64,000 nucleotides of DNA from Vibrio panuliri (GTDB lineage: Bacteria; Pseudomonadota; Gammaproteobacteria; Enterobacterales; Vibrionaceae): the NCBI RefSeq assembly GCF_009938205.1, contig NZ_AP019654.1, positions 496,001 through 560,000 on the forward strand. The letters are read 5' to 3'. Position numbers and translations under genes: made by a program. Numbering within the stretch: position 1 is the first letter of the stretch; every line of letters begins with the position of its first letter. The notes below the pieces were generated by a model, which saw only the letters and a program-made list of their open reading frames with translations, was not told the DNA's origin and searched no databases. Shown here piece after piece: positions 63,801 through 64,000 of the stretch.

Positions 63801-64000
63801 CTATTCTCTTTTATCCTCAGCAACCGTGACAGGAACGGTCATCTCCTCACCTTTACGTAGTAGGACAATATCCACGGTTGTACCAGGGCGTAGCTCTGTG
63901 ACAATCTCCATCACACTCTGACGACCGTTAATCTTTTGCCCATCAATCTTTAGGATAATATCTTGTGATTGAAAGCCTGCTTCTGCTGCCGGACCGTTAG
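63801..64000 (-). CDS. degS: DegS-type periplasmic serine protease, C-terminal PDZ end only
   Basis: 66 codons of the C-terminus are visible; the rest lies beyond the window. The segment (NGPAAEAGFQSQDIILKIDG, then ELRPGTTVDIVLLRKGEE, ending AEDKRE) is the last part of a PDZ domain of an HtrA-family protease. The tail agrees with DegS, which senses misfolded porins and cuts RseA to release sigma-E, better than with DegQ, whose second PDZ ends differently. It converges on parC. Family is sure; the DegS or DegQ choice is likely. Confidence 0.75.
   Translation of the reverse strand, partial: NGPAAEAGFQSQDIILKIDGQKINGRQSVMEIVTELRPGTTVDIVLLRKGEEMTVPVTVAEDKRE

Overview
The window is a chromosomal segment of a Vibrio species (Gammaproteobacteria, Vibrionaceae). 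The evidence is a complete diacetylchitobiose operon with the hybrid sensor ChiS, an OmpU-type porin, a ShyC-like endopeptidase, and a gene order from yacL-glnK-amtB-fbpABC through truB that matches the V. cholerae large chromosome as I remember it. Every gene is a recognisable core or niche gene. I see no insertion sequence, prophage, integron or CRISPR array. The species cannot be named from the sequence alone.

Layout. 1-1371: 3' part of a CdaR-type regulator, divergent from yacL. 1415-3199: glnK-amtB behind a sigma-54 promoter. 3211-7052: Fur-type promoter and the ferric iron ABC transporter fbpABC. 7080-21602 (minus strand): ten-gene chitin-disaccharide operon, transcribed right to left from the binding-protein gene cbp: ABC importer, GH9 glucosaminidase, glucosamine kinase, GH20 hexosaminidase, GH94 chitobiose phosphorylase and a hexose-phosphate mutase. 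22248-25631: chiS, the regulator of that operon. 25890-30531: rsmC, an AI-2E/PerM family protein, a 40-residue cysteine-rich membrane peptide, hemL, erpA. 30659-35031: an RND efflux pair. 35094-41533: shyC, tyrS, an MgtE-type transporter behind an attenuator-like leader, dacB, ompU. 42057-48006: greA, yhbY, rlmE, ftsH, folP, glmM. 48130-55137: secG, tRNA-Leu, tRNA-fMet, and the rimP-nusA-infB-rbfA-truB operon. 55205-63725: tolC, nudF, a DUF1249 gene, cpdA, yqiA, parE, parC. 63801-64000: the C-terminal end of degS.

How it works together. Chitin disaccharide is bound by Cbp, imported, split by phosphorolysis to GlcNAc and GlcNAc-1-P or by hydrolysis, and fed to amino-sugar catabolism, with ChiS sensing through Cbp. 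Iron and nitrogen uptake each have readable control sites: a Fur 7-1-7 box, and a sigma-54 promoter with an NtrC-like palindrome. The second half is translation, transcription elongation, envelope and topoisomerase housekeeping.

The most interesting signals are regulatory rather than new genes: (i) a leader upstream of the CBS-less MgtE-type transporter holding a 14-codon proline-containing ORF, nested stems and an intrinsic terminator; (ii) an intrinsic terminator for that transporter encoded inside the opposing, overlapping dacB; (iii) an NtrC-like palindrome that is also the yacL terminator stem; (iv) paired 9-bp repeats upstream of cbp; (v) a terminator-like hairpin in the greA leader; (vi) a truB/tolC junction where rpsO-pnp would be expected.
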